This document shows positions 19,912 to 34,700 of a stretch of DNA of 64,000 nucleotides, piece after piece. The DNA lies in NCBI GenBank assembly GCA_013433145.1, contig CM024185.1, positions 6,737,001 through 6,801,000 on the forward strand, read 5' to 3'. Both the position numbers and the translations under genes were made by a program. Within the stretch, counting starts at the first letter, position 1. Each line of letters begins with the position of its first letter. Below the pieces are notes generated by a model that was not told the DNA's origin, searched no databases, and saw only the letters and a program-made list of their open reading frames with translations. The stretch comes from Ascaris suum. Lineage: Eukaryota; Nematoda; Chromadorea; Rhabditida; Ascarididae.

Positions 19912-22900
19912 AGGGGAAGGGATTCCCTTGGAGGATAATTTCTCCGTCGCAATGTTCGCATCACCCTCGACGCTAAAACATTTTCAATTGAAAGGAAATT
20001 AGCACATCCAGCTAATCTACTCAATTCATTTGCTTTCCATATGATCCACATTTGGAATTCCGTATCATATTATGTGCTTTTGGCAGGCAAATTGTCGCGT
20101 TTAAAGCGATACTTAGAGCAGTGCGTTTTGACGGCCGATATCCCTCAATCGGCCGTCACAACTAGGTTTCATCGACCCCCTCTTCGAACATTCAAGTCTG
20201 CATCGCAGATATGCAAACCTTTAGAATTCTTCGCCTATTTTCGTAGGGTGTAAACGTATGAATGAGCCGCTGCTTAGGTTTAGAGATGTTCCAGTTGTTC
20301 TTTTTTTTGAATGTCGATTTTTAGTTCACATGAGAACTTAATGCTGTAGAAAAGTTTCAGCTTTTACCTCAGGTCATGGCTACCTCTGAGAGAGAGCTTT
20401 CAACGACCTTTAAAACATGTCTATCCCTGCACTTCAAATGTCCCTTCAAAACCATACATTACCATGATCGCTGCAAGCGGTCGAATCATTGACGTGGCGT
20501 CGCTCCAAGAACGCGACCGCGCTTTTCTCTTCACTGCGCGTGCGAATGTGGCTAAATTCTATCGGGGTGATCATCGTCTGTTTACTTTACGACATGAGAG
20601 CGATGCAGCTTTTATTGTTCGACGCAGTTGAATTATTGAACCTGAATCAGGGAATTTAAATTCAATTCATCTCTATCTCCGACGCGTTCGTTGCTGACAA
20701 GACTGAGTCATTTTGAATGCTGCATGTTGCAGGGCGGGGAGGTTCTTTGCTCTTTCTTTTCGAAGGAATGTTGAAGCTTAGCTAATGAACTTAGGTTTTT
20801 CTTGCATGTAAAGCTTCATAAGGAGATAGTTTAATTGCTATGTAACTGTATCGCGAAGTATCGTTGAAAATGTTTCAAACAACAAGTTTTCCCAATATTC
20901 CCGTATGAAAACATAAATCACATTTCATTGCACTCATACTTCATTAGTTCTTTCCGCATAAAGGAAGTAATTTTACTGTTTACTTCATTGAAATAAACAG
21001 TTTTCCTCGTTAAGGTTCATCGTGCAATTAGATTCTTCTACCCTTTTTTCGGACTTTTATACGTTTGACTGCCTCTTCGACGGTGTTTTATCTTCTTCAA
21101 TGCAAACCCAGTAACTTCCCATTGTTCTTCAGTTTTCGGTTTTCGAGAGACTCAGAAAGGCGTAACTCTGACGCATTGCAGATCTGTCCACGTTTTGTTA
21201 CTCTTCAACCTCTCCACTGCATACTTTCAAATGTTTTCCTGCTCATTGCAAATACTACATCCACCACACCCTTTAGCGGGTATAACCTGCTCAAACCCCA
21301 CTTGCTGGTGTCGATGCCTTTGAAAGGTGCCACCCTCTTCGCTGTGGAACTGCATTAGGAGGTGGAGTGTTGTCGTTAGAATAGGAGTGGTCTTTGATAT
21401 AGAATAGCCGTTGAGAATCTCGAGCTACATATAGATGACAGGCTGAGCCCTTCTTTCTGCTATCAGGAAGACTGTGAAGTTTTCAGCAACTTCAGCGACT
21501 AAAAGAGGTCTGCTATTCGAAAAATGCTTGATATGGAGAGTGCACTTAGTTTTTTTTATCGAATTGCTTTTAGTTAGTTTGTTGATCACAGTGATAAGAC
21601 GTGCGAAAACAGAGAGGGATGACAGGTTGACGGACTCCGCCGTGGGGGCTCTCTGTGGGAAGTTGCCTCACTGACTGAAGAAGTCGGTCCATTCCGGTCG
21701 ACTGAACCATCCTGTGGGGAAAGGACTGCTTACCATCTCAACGAACTAGTGAACCAACGAATTACTTGGTACGTCAAGAAGCTACTAGTAAGAGCTGATC
21801 ACAGGAGCACTCGAAGACATCTCTGTATATATGGGAACGAATCATCTAGGAAATGCACTTCCCAGGAACGCATTGCTAAGTGGCCAGAGACCAAAATTCT
21901 GAACTCATAATTCATCATCGAACCAGAAAGAGAGAGAGGTGGGGAGGATGGGGGGGGGGGGGGGAGGCAGAAACCAAGTGAAATCCTTAATTAAAGCCAT
22001 AAAACATCAAACTTGCATTGAACTTACCCATTTTATTCTACTGGCCATATCTGCTATCAACCGAGGGAGTATCTGCATCCATCTCTTCTCATCTTATGCT
22101 GCAATAAATTGGTTTTATTTTCTCACCATTGGGATTATTTTCTACTCTCACCATCATACTCCAAATACCCTAAAGGCGCACCACTTCAGTGATGGTTAGA
22201 GGTGGAAGATTGCGAAGGGTAGCTAGCTGCAGTGATTAGGAATGATGTGGTCCTCCCTTTCATTGAACAACGGCAGCATCACACAAATGTCCACTTATAT
22301 GAAACCAACTTCTCAGCATTGTCACCTAATTTACAAGTGGACTTTCGAGTTCATTGCGCTAGCTGTTTGAGCGATGCATAAGCCTAATAAGTGGCATGAA
22401 TAATGTCGAGAGAAACTGTGCTCAAAGCGGAGATCTATTTTGGCTAATGCCAGCGGTACGATTTGATGGAAGAAAGCGAATTGCAATTGGAAGAGCAACA
22501 CATGGGAAGTTGCGAAGCATTTTGTGTCATTTGACCACAATTTTTCATCCCACTTTGGTAACTGCATATGTTGGCCTTCTATCACCCCGCTCAATTCCAC
22601 CTCTTCATGACATGTGTTATCCTTCGGCCACTCGTCGCCATACTATTTCCCTTTATAAGATAAACCATACGCTGCTTTCGTAACAGGAAGGACTTGATCA
22701 CGGATATGTTTCGTGTTCATTTGCTTCTTGTGATTACGTCCAAAAATTGCGCCACATTAGCGGCTCATTTATCTTTCTTTCTACTCCATTTTTGGTTGGT
22801 TGAGTAGAATAGTGTAATCTTTAGATTATTTTCGTATTTGAAGTGGATTTTTCTTTCGGTTTCCGAATGATGGATGCAGACTACATATATATGCAGTTAG

Positions 22901-22978
22901 AATTTCACGCTTTGGACGGGAGGGGAATTAAGTTGCTGCCGAAAAAAATTGCATAAGAACATCGCCTCAGACCAACAC

Positions 22979-23185
22979 AGATCCAACATGTCGGCAGTGA
23001 ATTATGTCAGCGTGAAATGATAATTTGCATGCAAGAACAATAAAATGACATCCACTCCCCGCTCATTTTGTCGTCTTTTAAAGGACCCGAACAGCTGTCG
23101 GCCTGTTTTCGATCGATGCAGATTATGAGCTCAGATGAACAAATCATTTCACGCTGACATAATTCGCTGCCGACATGTTGGATCT
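22979..23185. mobile_element. Foldback (MITE-like) element with 43-base inverted arms
   Basis: The arm at 22979-23021 begins AGATCCAACATGTCGGCAGT, and the arm at 23143-23185 is its reverse complement with a single mismatch over 43 bases. The spacer is 121 bases. The whole unit could fold into a long hairpin. No coding capacity and no clear target-site duplication are seen, so a non-autonomous foldback or MITE is inferred. Confidence 0.8.
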
Positions 23186-23699
23186 ATTCACGAAAAAATT
23201 AGCATATTGGCGCTTAGAAGATGATTTTCGGCAATCGTTCGTTGTGGAATGCCTTGCGATGAGTAAGAAAAGGCAGTTGGATGTGGCATATTAATTGCCA
23301 GTTCTTATGCACACATTTGAATGGTACGTTTTGCTTATGCTTTGTGTGGGATAATTTTCTATGCAGTGCAACAGATTTGTCTTTTTGCTGTTACTGGGCG
23401 GTAAGGTGGTTGTGATTGCTCTCTCGTTGTCGTTATTTTTGATGATTAGGTGGCTGAAGCAGTTATTGCGTTGAAACGATGATGGTACGTGGCGCGGGTG
23501 TCGCGAATAACGGTCAGCCTAATGGCGGTCGCATTCTGCAGACATTGGTCGTGAAAGGCTGCGGTCAGCGGTTAGTCTGCTTTTTTTTTTCTATTATTTC
23601 TCATTATGGCACATTCATTCAACTTACCTGTGCACAACCGAAGTCAGTTTAAGCAGGAAAAGGGGGGGGGGGGAAGCGAACAGCAGAGGAATATGATCT

Positions 23700-24240
23700 G
23701 CCTGAAGCGTGATGCGAGCGTATATGTTGTGTTTGTGTGATGTGTGAGTGTGTGCTGCTGTGACATATGTGCACGCGTGGTGCATGTACTGCGTATATAA
23801 GAGTATATGCGTCTGTATGATACTAGTGTGCAGACGAGCAGTCAGCCTATTCGGTTGTTGTGAATGTTGCTGGTTGTAATAAATTTTATATATTACAGCC
23901 CGGCATATTCTCATTCCCCACTTCATCATTTTTTATGCAACAGGCGCTGCACCTATATTTCCGGCTGGCGAAGCCTGTTCACCTTATCTGAACTGAAGCT
24001 CACTCAGTTCATATTACGAGTCGCCGACTAGTTGAATGGAGTAGGCAACCTCTGTATGGTGTGTGACATTTTTTTTTGTGTGCGTGTGCGTGTGCTTGTG
24101 AAGCAAGTACGGCGCAAATACGTTCTGCATGCAGTATGTGTGTGCTACGTTTATGTGTGTATACGTTCATATATATGCGCGTGTTATGTGCATATGCGAC
24201 ATATGTTGTACGTGATTGATGTGCGCGTCAACAAACATCG
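23700..24240. repeat. TG-rich low-complexity region
   Basis: Two stretches (about 23711-23830 and 24070-24240) are dominated by TGTG, GTGCG and ATATG words. They lie about 1 kb upstream of the first MATH gene exon, in the intergenic spacer. No promoter motif can be assigned with confidence. Confidence 0.6.
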
Positions 24241-25213
24241 CGTTTTGTATCCGATCATAATCGGTGCGGGAGATCGTGAGGTATTCGCTAGTGTTTGAAA
24301 TCCGCCGTCACCCTTTGTCCTGTTCTCGATCCTCGCATGATGTGTTATTGTAACAGGCAGCGTCAGAGAAAAACGTTATTAGTGAAGCAACAGTTCATTG
24401 CAAAAGAGGAGTTCGGAAAACGGTGGAGGTAATCCGGAAGCTCAGCGGTAACTGCGACGTCAGGGTGGACACCAGAGTTTAATACTAGTATTTCATAAAG
24501 GCATTCGCCCGCATACAGTTGACCAAAGCATCAAGGTCTTGTGGAATTAAAAGCTTGGGGTGCAAATCAATGCTGTTGCGACGAACGTCTTGGGTAGCAG
24601 AGTTCTGTTCGGTGGTCTCAGCTCCGTTCGGGGAAGGGATGCGACTTTTGATATGCTGTAATGAGCAATTGAGGGGTCTGAAATATTCTGATTGCCCACG
24701 CATGGAAAAATGCACCAGAAGTAATGGCGATAATTTTTAATGAGTAAGGCCGTGCCGATGTTCTTCCGTTTGATTCGCACGGATTTCAATGACGCTGATG
24801 AAAGATGAGGTATTAGCATGAAGGTTATTATAACTGCAAGTTTGCAGTCGTTCTGGAGATCGGCTAGTCATTAGCCTGAATATCCACTTTGCTTGGCTTC
24901 TTCTGACAGTCGGCGTTGCTGCACAGGTACTCCAGGCCCCCCGAAGAGCATGAGGACATCACTCAGGGCTCTGCATCCTGCGCGACGCCTGACATTTCTC
25001 GTTGTTTTCACCTGTCGTCACTTTTCTGGCCAAAAAGAAGAGCTTTACGAATGCTTTACGCCTTCCGCGCGTCTTTTTTAATCGCTGCAGCTCGCTTTTT
25101 GCGATATAGTACAATAGTGCCATAGTCATGGCTCGAACTACCCTTAATTCTAATTCATTCGTTTTTGCGAAGTTTTAAAAAGTTCGTTGGTAGCTGTGTT
25201 GAAGCATATCACC

Positions 25214-25744
25214 ATGTCTACCGCAGATACGCCCTTTGGGGCTGCCCTATCAAACAAGATGCGTTCCAACGCAGTGGTGTGCCAGGTGCACAAATTTTCA
25301 AAAATTGGCGAATTGCAGTTTCGTGTGAATACGACGGAGCGCAATAATGTGAACACTATAAAAGGGGTCTCGTAATAAAATGAAACGTTTCTCAACGTTC
25401 CATTTCCGTGAGGATCTTCTTTCTCCCCTTGGCTCTGAATATCCTTCACTTTTCTGTGAGAAATAGCTCGCGTCATCCTTGAATGATAGCTCTAAGCTCA
25501 GTCCTCCCATGACCTCAATCCTTTAAGTGTGATATAAAGTTTGGTGTTGTTTTGGTTTTGTTGTAACCAGCAAATGATGCCGAATCGGTCTTGCCGATGA
25601 CGTTTCAGCTCATCTAAAGTAATGCTTCATAATGAGGTTTATGCGTTTGCAGGAATCAAAAAGTGAACGCTGGCTGTCAAACGGACCACGATAACCAAAG
25701 GCCTTGCGTTTTTTCACCGCAGCAACCAGACTCTGATAATAAAG
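25214..25744 (+). CDS. MATH gene exons 1-2: N-terminal leader region
   Basis: Exon 1 starts MSTADTPFGAALSNK with a favourable CACC before the ATG and ends at a GTAATA donor. Exon 2 starts after TTTGCAG and reads NQKVNAGCQTDHDNQRP. The two join in phase, and exon 2 joins in phase to the first MATH exon. The segment is polar and carries no domain I recognise. An additional upstream exon or a trans-splice site could not be settled. Confidence 0.6.
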
Positions 25745-28700
25745 GTTTTGGTTTTGACCCTTATATTTTTTTTCTTGTTTGTTTTCTGAGCGGAAGTGAT
25801 AACGCTCACTTTTTGAAAATCTTTCAACTGCTGCAAAAAACCTTTCTATTAATAGACAATGACGGTCACATCCGATGAAGGCACATGTAGCATTTCTCGC
25901 AACGCAGCATTGGGCGTATTAATGCAAAGGCCTTTGAAGGATTTTAGCTATCAATGACATGATCAGCGTGCATACATGATTCATCGTTTGCCTCTTTATT
26001 TATCAGCATTCCTTCCCAACGCGCTGTTATGCTGTCATTTTTATCTCAGGGTAGTGCCAGGGAGCAGGACAAGTGACCATCGGTTGCGATCTTATTTAAT
26101 ATGCAGATTCGAAGATGAGTTGCTATTGAAATACAGAATTTTACCGAAGTATCCTCGCTGCTGTGAATTTTGCCGTTAATCGCGATGAATATCAAACGTC
26201 ATTAAAGGGCTGCAAGCTTACTGTCTTTGGAGTTAGTTTTGCAACATTTCGGTAGCACAAACCGCAAAATTTGCAATGATTTCAAAATCAGGCTTCTCCC
26301 ATCGCCATAATTTTTCTCTGTTGCCCTCTGCGAATAAATTTTTTAAGACACTTGATGGTGCCGTAGGAGTTACGAATAAATTTTTGGAGAACTCCATCAG
26401 GTGCAGCTCGAAATTGGGTTCTTCTGGGGGTGAATTTGTTCAACCGATCTGTTTCTTACGAAAACGAATTATTACTGGTTTAGCCGTTTAAATGATTCTC
26501 TTGGTATAATATAAGATGTTGCAAAGAATAAGTAAAAAGAGTGATAGAGGAGCGAGAAGAAAATGGGCTTCTTCGTAAGCACTCACCAAACCGACCGATA
26601 TCATAAATCATAGGGACGCGCCAGAGACGATCCATGTGTTGATGAAAACCGCAGTGAATAAGAACTTTCAACGAAGGAAAACATTGTTCACGGACTCTTC
26701 TGAAGTGCAGTCAGGTTGATCACATTGTGATCTAATTCCATAACGTTGAAAGTCGATATCCAACTTTATTTGTCGTCGGGTTAGGGACCACCGGACCGAA
26801 GATACGGGTTCATGGTGCACTCTTCAATCGCATATGCGCTCGCAGGCACCGGTGATATTCGTTTTCCATTGATAGAATTGGCATGGCCCTCAAGTCCAAT
26901 GCTTATTTTAGCATAGTTGGCCATGCACTCGAATAATAATGAAAGTTACGTCAAAGATGTTGGCGTTTACGATGAAGTCAAGTCTACTTGTTGATGTTTT
27001 GATTGAAGTCAGTTTGTTACCGTTCATTTGTTGATTGCTTCTTGAACCTAGGCGCAATATTGAGCAAGGCTCACTCGAGTCCCATAACTCAACCTTACAT
27101 CTCTGTGATCGGAAACGATACTGAAAGACATTTGCTCATAACACTGTTTACGTGTTGTTGATTGCAATGAAAGAGAAAGAACACAAATTTGGGACGACCG
27201 ATTATGTCTTAAGATCCAGTGGAAAAGAATTGGTTTGCTGCTTGGACATTAAATTTTTTTTCAGTCTCTGATGCCACGGATGAAGTAAATATGGCAACCA
27301 AGTCGTATTGCGAGGGCTTATTGTCGCTGACGTTAGCCGATTTCGTCGTTCTGAATAAGCCCATCAAAGGGCCATGTGAGCAAATAGGCGGCTTCTCATG
27401 GTAAGTTCTTGAATACCTCTGAATATTTCTCTCGCTGATAGTCGATGAAATCGTGGAAGTTCTCGAGAAGATGGAGAGGTGCAGAGAATTAGGAATCAGC
27501 GTTGGGTGTCACCTTGAACGTATGATTTGATTGCTAACTAAACGAAGAGGCGATCCGAAAATTTCCGGTTTTTAAACCATTGGGGAACTCCAATTGCGTG
27601 GCTGACTTGCCCAGTTTGAAAGTGAACTAAGGGAATCAGGCAAGAAATTTTTAACTTGACACTTTGGTCAAACGTTGTTGGCCGTGGTCTCGAATGCTTC
27701 CTTCTGGAAAGATTTTAAGTATTTCGTGAAATTCTTTCCTCGCGAAGTTTTTTGAAACAACATAAACCCTTTCGAGAAAACTTATGCTGGTTGGGCACCT
27801 CAAAAATAATTTTCGCTTTCGCTGTACGATGCATCTTTCCTGGGATATCGCAAAAAAGCTGTCGGTTTCTTTCGGCCCTTTCTATTTCATCTACAGTCCT
27901 AACGTCGAGCCTGCCTAGTGCATTTGCAGGCGAATAATGGCGATGCCGAAGACGCCGTCTAGAGGGAAAAAGGCCTCCACGAAATGCTTGGGATTCTTTG
28001 TTGAGTGTTGCAAGCATTTGCATTCCGAGTGAGTTCTTCGTCTCTATTACATGTTTGGGGAGAGGTCGGGTTGTTGTCGGAAATAATGTGTGGGGATAGA
28101 GCAAGTGTCCTCTTATTTTTTGCAGCAGTAGATGTATGGTTTTCGTCGTTACTCTTTCATGATTTATATATCACTACTATTTTCGTTAATATGTATTGCT
28201 ATTATTGTCGCGGTAATGTAATCTAACATGCCCATAACGTCAGTGCTTATCAAAGCCTCTTGGAAGCGACGGTGCCCCTCTGGAGTTACTGCCTGTTTCC
28301 CGAAACAATCTTCCTAGCAGGAGAAGGAATTGCTTGGTGGATGGATCGTCGTCATTTGTACGTGTCGTGTTGTCAGCAGTTTACTTTCTAATTAACAGCA
28401 CCGCATTGTTACGCTAAAAGCTGCGAATAAGTTGATTGCCGAGTGCGCTAAAGGATATGACGCTCTTGATGGCTTACGAATTGATATCATCCCTCAGTAG
28501 AGAAGGAAGGGAGAGAGTGACGACTTTTGTTCGTTAAAAACATAAGTAATGATAACCATTGACCTCTGCACAGTCGTTTCATATTTACGAAAAGGAATTG
28601 AGTTTGAGAATTATGGCTTGCATTGTTTTATAGCATCAAGCCAAGGAAACGTTGCTGTCATACTGCTTTTCACGTGGATGGCGATGAATCTAAGGATCGG

Positions 28701-31700
28701 GTAACCAAGGGTTTTTGTTTCAGAGTTCCTCACATTTGAGATGCGAGCATATAACCCTCTGAGGTGGGGAATTTTCTTTCGCGTGTTCGCCACACGAGAG
28801 TCATCATTAGAATGCGTCGCCACTGTTCTGTCCATAAGAGAGTATTTTGCTTGCGTGGCGAAATATTTGCCTGCAGGATTATATGTTCCTCTTAAGTATA
28901 TTATTATACATGTATAAGTACTTGCGTCCCACGCGAGAAATTGCACTCAAAACCTCCGTATTATTTTATTTATTTGTGCTCTCAAGAGAGGCGTAGGTGA
29001 AATATATGTGAAATTGTGCTTCTTCCTTCCCTTCACGTTCTCTTAATGAAATGAAATAGGCAAATGAATTAAGTTTGCGGCTTTTTATTGCAAGGCCTAC
29101 ATGAAAAAGCTTCTTCGCCTAACGCGAGCTTGGAAAGAATTCCCTTCTTGAGCTTTTATAGTTTATAATATGAAGGCATTTTGACGCCATGTCGACCATA
29201 GTGTAGTCCACATTTTTTGAAGTGAGCAGTTGCCCTTTACCATCGGTTTTCTTTGCTTGTTTCTTTCAGTTGCTTGGCTTGTTTCAAGCATCATAATTTA
29301 ATGAGCTGCGTTTATGGCTTTCAGTGGTTTTTTGGATAGACGCCTATCCCACTTGTTTGGAAGTAGCTTTTCTAGAAGGATAATCTTTGCAGAACCTGGT
29401 CTTGCAAGGCATCTGCTGAGCTTCGCCTGAAGTCACAGAAGAAAGGTGTTGAGGATTTTGTCAGAAGAATCGACCACGTTTATACGGCGAGAGAAAATGA
29501 CTGGGGATATTCAAGTTATGCTACATGGGATGTAAGTGATTATTCATGTTTATTAGGGCTTATATTATTTGCTCTTTACTATGAGTGCGAGGAAATTGTC
29601 GTAAAATATGCAACTTATTCTTGAAAGTGTCACTGGTGTTTTTAATTTTTTCTTCCTCTTAACTGAGCTTTTAGCGCACTTCTCTTCTTTTATAACAGTT
29701 GTGACCTCAGTTGCAAACGATGCAGTCACACGTAAATTTTACTCTGATGTATGCTCCCTATTACAAGGTGGATGTTGCGTTCATTTCTTCAGAAGTTTGA
29801 GGGCTTTGTGGATTCTGTTCAGCAGCGAGAACGTTGTTTGTTTCTTGTTGCGAACGACATCTATAGCAAATACCTTCCAATTCATTAGATATAAAGCTTA
29901 ACAGCAACAGAATTGTTTATTTAAACCATATAGTTGCTCAAAATGTAAAAGTTTTTCACGAAGAAGGGAGGCTTTTATTATTAAATGGTTGTAGTATGTC
30001 CGCCCCTGCGGGTTTGCTATTTTGCTGGCCAAATGCGACATCCAGTGCAGCTCTGACAGAATCCAAATTTTCATCCTCAGTTATAAAGAAATCCGCTTGG
30101 GAATCCATCGAATTTTCGCCGCACTGTTGGGTTAGCGGGAAGACAAGCATGACAGAAGGAAATTTGCTGCTGAGCCTGGCATGTTGTTATTGCGCTTTGG
30201 CTGTTTTCATTTCTGTTTACATGGGATTGTCTTCCAGGAGATCACGGACGAGAGCAGTGGATATGTTAATAACGGTGTGGTCATGCTGGAAGCACTGGTG
30301 AAGGTGGAATTGCCGAAAAACCTGTGAGTTGTTTTCCTTTTCGGGAAAAAAATAATTGTATGTTACATGCATCGGAGACGTTAAAAATGGATCCTTTAGG
30401 GCGTTCATTAAGTAATCGCGGATTTCCCTGGTCACTGGTATCTTCTTATTTTTTTCTCCATCCAACTGTAGAAGAGCGTGAGCGAAAAATCATGGGGCTG
30501 CAGAATGGGAAAGCAATTGATACCGGTTTTGTGGAAATGTCTTTAATGGAAACATATGATCGTGAGGGTGGAATGCTATTATACGTACAGTTTTTTGATC
30601 CTTTGCCTTATGCTCTAGTGCAGACTTGTGATGGCGTCCTCTGTTGTACGTGAAGTTCTTTGGCGATAAAGAATATTGTGATGGCGTCGTTATATGTATG
30701 CCTCCATTCTGCTTTTTGTGTGTATTGTGCTAAGTACATCTACTTCCCACACCGCTTGGGATCATAACAGCTGCGTCGATTAAATATGCTTACGATACAC
30801 TTGTCTAATTATTTATCATTGTCCATCTCTGTCCAGATATTTGTCATTTCTTCTTTCAGGTAAAAGGGCATGGGGCTTAGTAAGATGTATGAACTAGTTT
30901 ATTTTTGCAGCTTATTAGTCGCGCTTCAGGACCAGTTTCATGCTTGAAATTGGTGCAGTTTTTCAGTTTTTAAATGAAAGCTAAAGGTTTACTGTTGTTT
31001 TTAATTCTTCTGCGGCCTCCTGACCTATTAGATTGGAACGCAAAGGTACATATCATTTTTGCCTACATTGTGGGTCGTTCTGTTTTCTTCAAACACTTCT
31101 AAGTGGTAGGCTAGAAAGAAAAGATTTCAAATCTTTGATCTAGATGCAAACATGCTTGAAATTAGGGAGTGGATGATCAGCTGGAAAATGTGCTAGTTCA
31201 CACGTTAGGTACATATTTAAATATGATTCCGGCCATAAACTTTTTGAAGAATTTTGATTACAACGTTGTAGACCACCGGATCAGCTGAAGAAGAAGGTGA
31301 AGGATTATATGGCAATAGCGGAGATGCAGTGTGAGAGAGGGCTTATTGACAAGGCGATCGAGATGAATACTGCTGCAGTGAACTTCTGCAAGAATAATCG
31401 TGTGTGCTGCTTCAATGAAGCACTTCATCTGCAGAAGCATAAGCTGATCGACGCGAAGTTGAGGGAGAGAATCGAGGCAATTGAAAAGGGTATCGTTTTT
31501 CATGCTGCAGTTATTAATAATCCGAGGAATAAGACAGAAGCATTGTGGTGGCAGAAATTGAGGTGTTCGCGTTGCGTTTTCTGCAATACGAATACCTCAG
31601 CTTTTTGAACAGCCTGAGCACAGTTGATCGCTGCGAGTTATCACCATCAGATGGCGATAGAAAATCATCGATGTTCGAGTCTTTAAATCAGTTAACGCTG

Positions 31701-34700
31701 CCACTTCATAGACAGTTGATGGTTAAATAAAAATGACAAAGTAACGACGCTTAGGAAGTGTTGAAAGCAAAGCTTGTTTAATGGAGAGGATTATTGCTAA
31801 ATCAGAATATGCGCGCAGATATGCACTTATTCCTCATACGAGCTTAGCACTCGTTCAAATGACGTCACGTGGAAAGAGAGAGGGTTCTTTTGCATCGTAA
31901 TGTAATGATGACCGATGTTTATGTGGCTTGTTGTTACATTCTACAGCTGCAAGTATTGTTGCTTTTGTATGCTGATTCGGTGACCTTCGATCGTAAAGTG
32001 GCGAGCGTTCTCATTGAATGAAAAGGCAAAGTGGTCACAGATTGTGAGTCGTTTTGGATTTTTGCCTTTGAAAGCTTTTCGCAGTCAAAGTTTTATTCGA
32101 TTCCCTTGATACATATTCATGCATTATAAGTTGAAATTTATGTGAGCTAAGCGTGCGAAAGTTCTGTATAACGTTCTTAGCAGCGTTTACGCAAAGTTGA
32201 ACTTATAAGAGCGGTTTGAACCGCTTAAACGCTTCAGCATTAATGTGTAATGCCTTTTTTCAGGCCATCAGGACGAAGAGAATACTGTGGATCGCAATGC
32301 GTTAAAGCGTGCGATCTCGGAGCTGACGAAAGATGCAAAGCATTCGAGGCATCCGAACTTCAATTGTTGCGGCACGACCCTGCAAGAAGTAAAGTTGGGG
32401 GAGCTATGTGAGAGCGAGACGATGAGGTTCTGTTCTGTTTTTCTTATGATGCCATCTGATACACTAAAAGCATAAGCTGATACGGCAGGACCCCACAGCT
32501 GTCGCAGTGGCATTACCGTAAAACCTGCTTTAATTTGATCGCATACAGCTGTTCGTTTGATATGCAGATGTTCTGTCACAAGTATATTTTAATGATGTCG
32601 GTTTGTTTCATGAGCATTTTTCTGCTGAGGATAGGCTACATTGTTTTAAAAGCGAGTCTGGATGCCCCTTGTTTTTGATTCATAAATGCAGTCGAGGCGG
32701 AAGTGGTCCGCCTTTTTTATTAGTGATCGGACTGTATGAGACGATCATGGTTCATACTATTTTACCCTAACTGTTTGCTTTTTTACCGTTTCTTTACGTC
32801 ATTTGATTCTCGAATTTTTCCCCTTCTATGATCATGAAGGTAAATTGCTTCTTTCCTTCCTCCTTTTCCACAATTTTCTCCCATTTGCATCGAAGCCTTG
32901 CATTCGCCACACATTGTAAGACTTCGTACACATCATAGACAGGAGGGCTCAGTGACTGCGTTGGGTCGGCTGTCGTGAAGGTGAAGGAATTTAATGCGGC
33001 AAAACAGTGAAGTTTGAGAGAGAATGAAAAATGGCGCAGCAAAGCAGAGTAGTTTCATGCACTATCTGACCGCATATTTGAGGTGTGTCGAGTTATTGCA
33101 CGGGAAATAATTCGTCTATGGTGTTGCAGAATAAAAAGATCATTTCACTATTCGATGTGTCATCAGGGAAGGACGCCACTCTCAGATTGCAATAAGGGAG
33201 ATTCGAATGCACTCGAGCAGGACAAGAATACCGATGCCACTAAACTTGGTGACGCAGGGAACTCGAGGAAGCTGTTGATGGGAACGAAAACAACTACGCT
33301 TTTACCTGAACATCCCCAACCGCCAAGCAGCTGTTTAGCATCCAACGTTTGTCTTAAATCTCGATTATGTATCATTGAACGTTGTTTGCAGTTGATTTTC
33401 ATTGTATATCCGCAGTGGTTTCAAGCGGTCTCCTTTATTTCTCCAGTGCCGTCTGTAATATCTCAAAATGGCGAAATGATAGTCCAGTTTTCTAGTGAGG
33501 GATTGAGGGACCATCCCAAATGATCAAAGAATTCGGGTGCACAAATTCTTCATTCCATTAGCAAATGTGCCGACTCAAAAGATGTCATGAATTCGTGGTT
33601 TTCAGTGGGTATCTGGCGTTTAGCATCCATTCGTAGGAGTAATTTTTCGTTTTCCCAAAATAGTTAGGTGCCCAAAGAAGTATAATGTGGAGTATGTCGT
33701 ACGAAGTAGCGATCTAGTCGAAGTTACCAGATATTATACCCCGTCTGAATGTTTTTCGACACAAAATAGATTGAAGGCAGTTTTATGACAGAGGTTGAGA
33801 TATTCATGGCATTCAAAGGTATAATCAGCAAAATTTTCAGCCAGAGCGAACCCACAGTTCAGATGTCGTGGAGAAACGCTTGCTAGAGAAGTTTGCTGAT
33901 AAGCGGGATGCCAAATCAGGAGAGGGAACTGGCATTTTAAGCAGTAACTGTGGGAGCCAACGTTCGTGTACACTCTCTACAATGGATCATTCATGTCAAA
34001 CAATCGGTCAGTCTTTGTTAGATTTGGTCTCTTGTGGGTCGCTCATACTACGCTTTTTTCATTAGATTTTGTTTTTCAGCACATACTTGCACATATTCCA
34101 TTATACGTTAAAGAGTACTTGCTTAACGTCACCCGTTGCTGCAAAATTTGTTTTTTATTTTTTGAAGTCTTAGAATTCGGGTGATGTTTTAATGGAGTGG
34201 AAAGATTTTGAGGGTCGGAAACTCATGTTGAACCGTTCTTCTTTCGTACCGGTTCATTGATATTCGTCAAAGAGGAGTAATTCTGGCGAAAGCTTGAAAG
34301 AGATCTTCATATATGTAAATTTCGTTGCCGCGTTTGGTGAGGCGATTGAGTGCTTGTCTAGTAGAATATTATTAGATATATAAATTCACTTGGTTGACGG
34401 TGAAATAGGAGACCGATCATTCAAAAAGTGGTTCATTGCGTATGCGATTAGTCATTGATCACTCACAAGCGCATACAGAGGAAGAGAAAGAACTCTTTGG
34501 GTTTTTATTTCTCCCTCTATATGCTCTTAGATAGAGCCAAAGGGCTGCTGCACATTCGTATCTAGTTTGAGTGTGTGTGAAGCACTGTTGATGCCTGTTC
34601 CTACTGTGCGCTAATTTCCTGGCTTACTGCGTATAAAATGAACTTTCCAATGCTAGAGGCAAATCGTAATGGCAACAACGAATGACCTGATTCGTGGCCT

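Larger units (their letters stand above)
17591..25213. other. Divergent intergenic spacer between kinase and MATH genes
   Basis: About 7.6 kb separates the two gene starts. It contains the foldback element, poly-G tracts and TG-rich sequence. A minus-strand stretch at 19325-19195 has plausible splice edges but is open in more than one frame. Regulatory sequence for both genes is expected here, but no specific site is recognisable. Confidence 0.5.

Noticed and set aside
28634..28692. Possible MATH exon containing AFHVDGDESKDR
   Set aside because: Its end phase is wrong, and exon 27930-28028 fills the same domain segment with correct phases and far better motifs.
31555..31730. Open stretch EIEVFALRFLQYEYL after MATH gene exon 7
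   Set aside because: It has no usable phase-correct donor, and exon 7 joins exon 8 directly in phase without it.
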